DNA from: Chitinophagaceae bacterium UBA2791
Lineage (GTDB): Bacteria > Bacteroidota > Bacteroidia > Chitinophagales > Chitinophagaceae
Direction of reading: 5' to 3'
Assembly (NCBI GenBank): GCA_002352105.1
Contig: DEHV01000060.1
Coordinates: 16,886 to 50,235 of the forward strand
Length of the DNA: 33,350 nucleotides
Program-made: the position numbers and the translations under genes
Shown here: positions 31,906 to 33,350 of the stretch, in pieces
How the letters are laid out: every line of letters starts with the position of its first letter
Numbering within the stretch: position 1 is the first letter of the stretch
The notes under the pieces: model-generated
Seen by the model: the letters and a program-made list of their open reading frames with translations, nothing else
Databases searched by the model: none
Told to the model about the DNA's origin: nothing

Positions 31906-33350
31906 ATGTCCGTTTTTAATCAGTCTAGAAGCTCCATTATCCGCCTTATCTTTCTCGGCGTATTCCTGATCATTATCCTGCAGTTGTTTAACCTGCAGGT
32001 GCTCTCCGACAATTACCGTCAGCTCGCCTATAACAATGCCGTATTCAGAAAAGTCGACTACCCCCATAGGGGTATCATCTACGACCGGAACGAGAAGGCC
32101 ATTCTCAACAATACCATCATGTACGACCTGGTGGTAACGCCTACGGAGGTGAAAAATATCGATACCGCCAGCTTGTGCAGGTTGCTGGGCATCACTACCG
32201 ATGAATTTATCGGCCGGCTGAGAGACGCGATATACAAGAACGGCCGGTACCGCCCCTCTATTTTCGACGACCTGCTTCCCCCCGATACCTATGCGCGCAT
32301 GGAGGAGAACATCTGGAAATTTCCGGGGTTCGCGCTGGTTGAACGTCCTGTGAGGGTGTACCCCTTTAATGCCGCCGCCCATATTATGGGCTATGTGGGA
32401 GAGGCCGACGCCAATATCATCAAACGCTCCAACGGTTTTTACCAGATGGGCGATTATGTGGGCAGAAGCGGGCTGGAAGCGTATTATGAAAGCGTGCTGA
32501 TGGGTAAAAGAGGATTGAAAAACCTTATCAAGGATAACCGTAACCGCCTGGTGGGAAGTTATGAGAACGGTCGTTTCGACACGGCGTCGAGTCCCGGGCG
32601 CGGCTTGCGGACCTATATCGATATTGAAGTGCAGCAGCTGGCCGAAAAACTCATGGAGGGAAAAGTGGGCGCCGCGGTAGCGATAGACCCGAAAACAGGC
32701 GGTATTATCGCTATGGCTTCGGGGCCTAATTACAATCCCAATGATCTTACCGGGCCAAATAAACAGAAAAACTACGCCAATCTTGTGCTGGATGTGGCCG
32801 GTCCGCTATTGAACAGGGCCGTGCAGGGCAATTATGAGCCCGGTTCCACATTTAAGCCGCTGGGCGCCCTGGTCGCGCTGGACGAAGAGCTGATAACGCC
32901 TTCCTTCGGGTATCCCTGCGGCGGCCGTTATTATGCCTGCGGAAACGGGAAACCTGCCTGCACGCACAGCAATCCCGGTCATGCGGCCAACCTGCGGCTG
33001 GCGGTGGCCAATTCCTGCAACTCTTATTTTACCCATATCTACCGGCTTGCCGTGGACAATCCGAAATACCGGGGCAAAGCCGGTTATAGCCGTTGGAAAG
33101 AATACATGAACGATTTTGGGCTGGGCGTTAAAATAGGTATAGATATCCCCGGGGAAGACCGTGGGCTGATCCCCGATACCAGCGTGTATAACCGGGTGTA
33201 TCGCAACTCATGGAATTCCTGCACCAATCTTACCCTGGGCATAGGGCAGGACATGATGCAGTCGACCCCCCTGCAACTGGCGAACGCCATGTGCATTATC
33301 GCCAATAAGGGATTTTATTATCTCCCTCATTTTGTAAAGGAAATTGATAA
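31906..33350 (+). CDS. mrdA: Penicillin-binding protein 2 (transpeptidase), 3' end outside window
   Basis: PBP2 is the peptidoglycan transpeptidase of the elongasome. The frame starts at ATG 31906 (8 nt after mreD) and stays open for 481 codons to the window end. Residues 10-29 are a single transmembrane anchor (SIIRLIFLGVFLIIILQLF). The dimerisation/pedestal region follows, with HRGIIYDRNEKAIL near residue 57 and GDYVGRSGLEAYYE near residue 185. The transpeptidase domain has the nucleophile motif S314-T-F-K317 (EPGSTFKPLG) and the S370-C-N372 motif. The KTG motif would be beyond the end. rodA is expected next. Confidence 0.96.
   Translation, partial: MSVFNQSRSSIIRLIFLGVFLIIILQLFNLQVLSDNYRQLAYNNAVFRKVDYPHRGIIYDRNEKAILNNTIMYDLVVTPTEVKNIDTASLCRLLGITTDEFIGRLRDAIYKNGRYRPSIFDDLLPPDTYARMEENIWKFPGFALVERPVRVYPFNAAAHIMGYVGEADANIIKRSNGFYQMGDYVGRSGLEAYYESVLMGKRGLKNLIKDNRNRLVGSYENGRFDTASSPGRGLRTYIDIEVQQLAEKLMEGKVGAAVAIDPKTGGIIAMASGPNYNPNDLTGPNKQKNYANLVLDVAGPLLNRAVQGNYEPGSTFKPLGALVALDEELITPSFGYPCGGRYYACGNGKPACTHSNPGHAANLRLAVANSCNSYFTHIYRLAVDNPKYRGKAGYSRWKEYMNDFGLGVKIGIDIPGEDRGLIPDTSVYNRVYRNSWNSCTNLTLGIGQDMMQSTPLQLANAMCIIANKGFYYLPHFVKEID

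Overview
This 33.35 kb window comes from a chromosome of a gliding-type Bacteroidota bacterium, most likely of the order Chitinophagales (family Chitinophagaceae is my best guess from protein style, not from a search). The evidence is a gldKLMN locus (type IX secretion and gliding motor), the DUF4271-hemD pair, a BamA/TamA-like barrel protein, a Thermus-type long isocitrate dehydrogenase, and promoter-like sequences that fit the Bacteroidota consensus (TTTG or TTG, about 19 nt, then TAnnTTTG). Shine-Dalgarno sequences are generally absent. I see no tRNA, rRNA, CRISPR array, insertion sequence or prophage. Nearly all of the window is ordinary core genome.

Layout, left to right. (1) 1-5.7 kb: the 3' end of gpsA, converging with hemW; divergent from hemW is an Omp85-like outer-membrane protein, followed by the DUF4271 membrane protein and hemD. 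(2) 5.8-7.8 kb: a large thioredoxin-fold DUF255 protein. (3) 7.9-12.8 kb: gldK, gldL, gldM and gldN, ending at a strong terminator. (4) 12.8-13.46 kb: a 690-bp gene-free interval with three hairpin/T-run structures, one of which belongs to no visible gene. (5) 13.46-19.65 kb, all minus strand: gpmI, an ECF sigma factor, a membrane-anchored protein with a barrel-like C-terminus, a small lipoprotein and uvrC. (6) 19.8-21.8 kb, plus strand: a DUF4783 protein, nadC and a SUI1/eIF1-like factor, with a 71-bp broken copy of the start of the window's own OPT transporter gene lying between the first two. (7) 21.9-27.75 kb: icd (minus), apaG (plus), then an OPT and a POT peptide transporter gene (both minus). 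(8) 27.9-33.35 kb, plus strand: purD, then mreB, mreC, mreD and mrdA (PBP2), the last cut by the window end.

How the genes work together. gldKLMN encode the outer-membrane ring lipoprotein (K), its partner (N) and the proton-driven inner-membrane motor (L, M) of type IX secretion and gliding. mreBCD with PBP2 form the core of the elongasome. The POT/OPT pair suggests peptide use as a nutrient. hemD and hemW both serve haem metabolism but are not in one operon. I found no convincing new multi-gene system. The items most worth a second look are the truncated OPT copy at 20176-20256, the orphan terminator near 13.2 kb, and the sigma factor/barrel protein pair at 15.99-18.06 kb.
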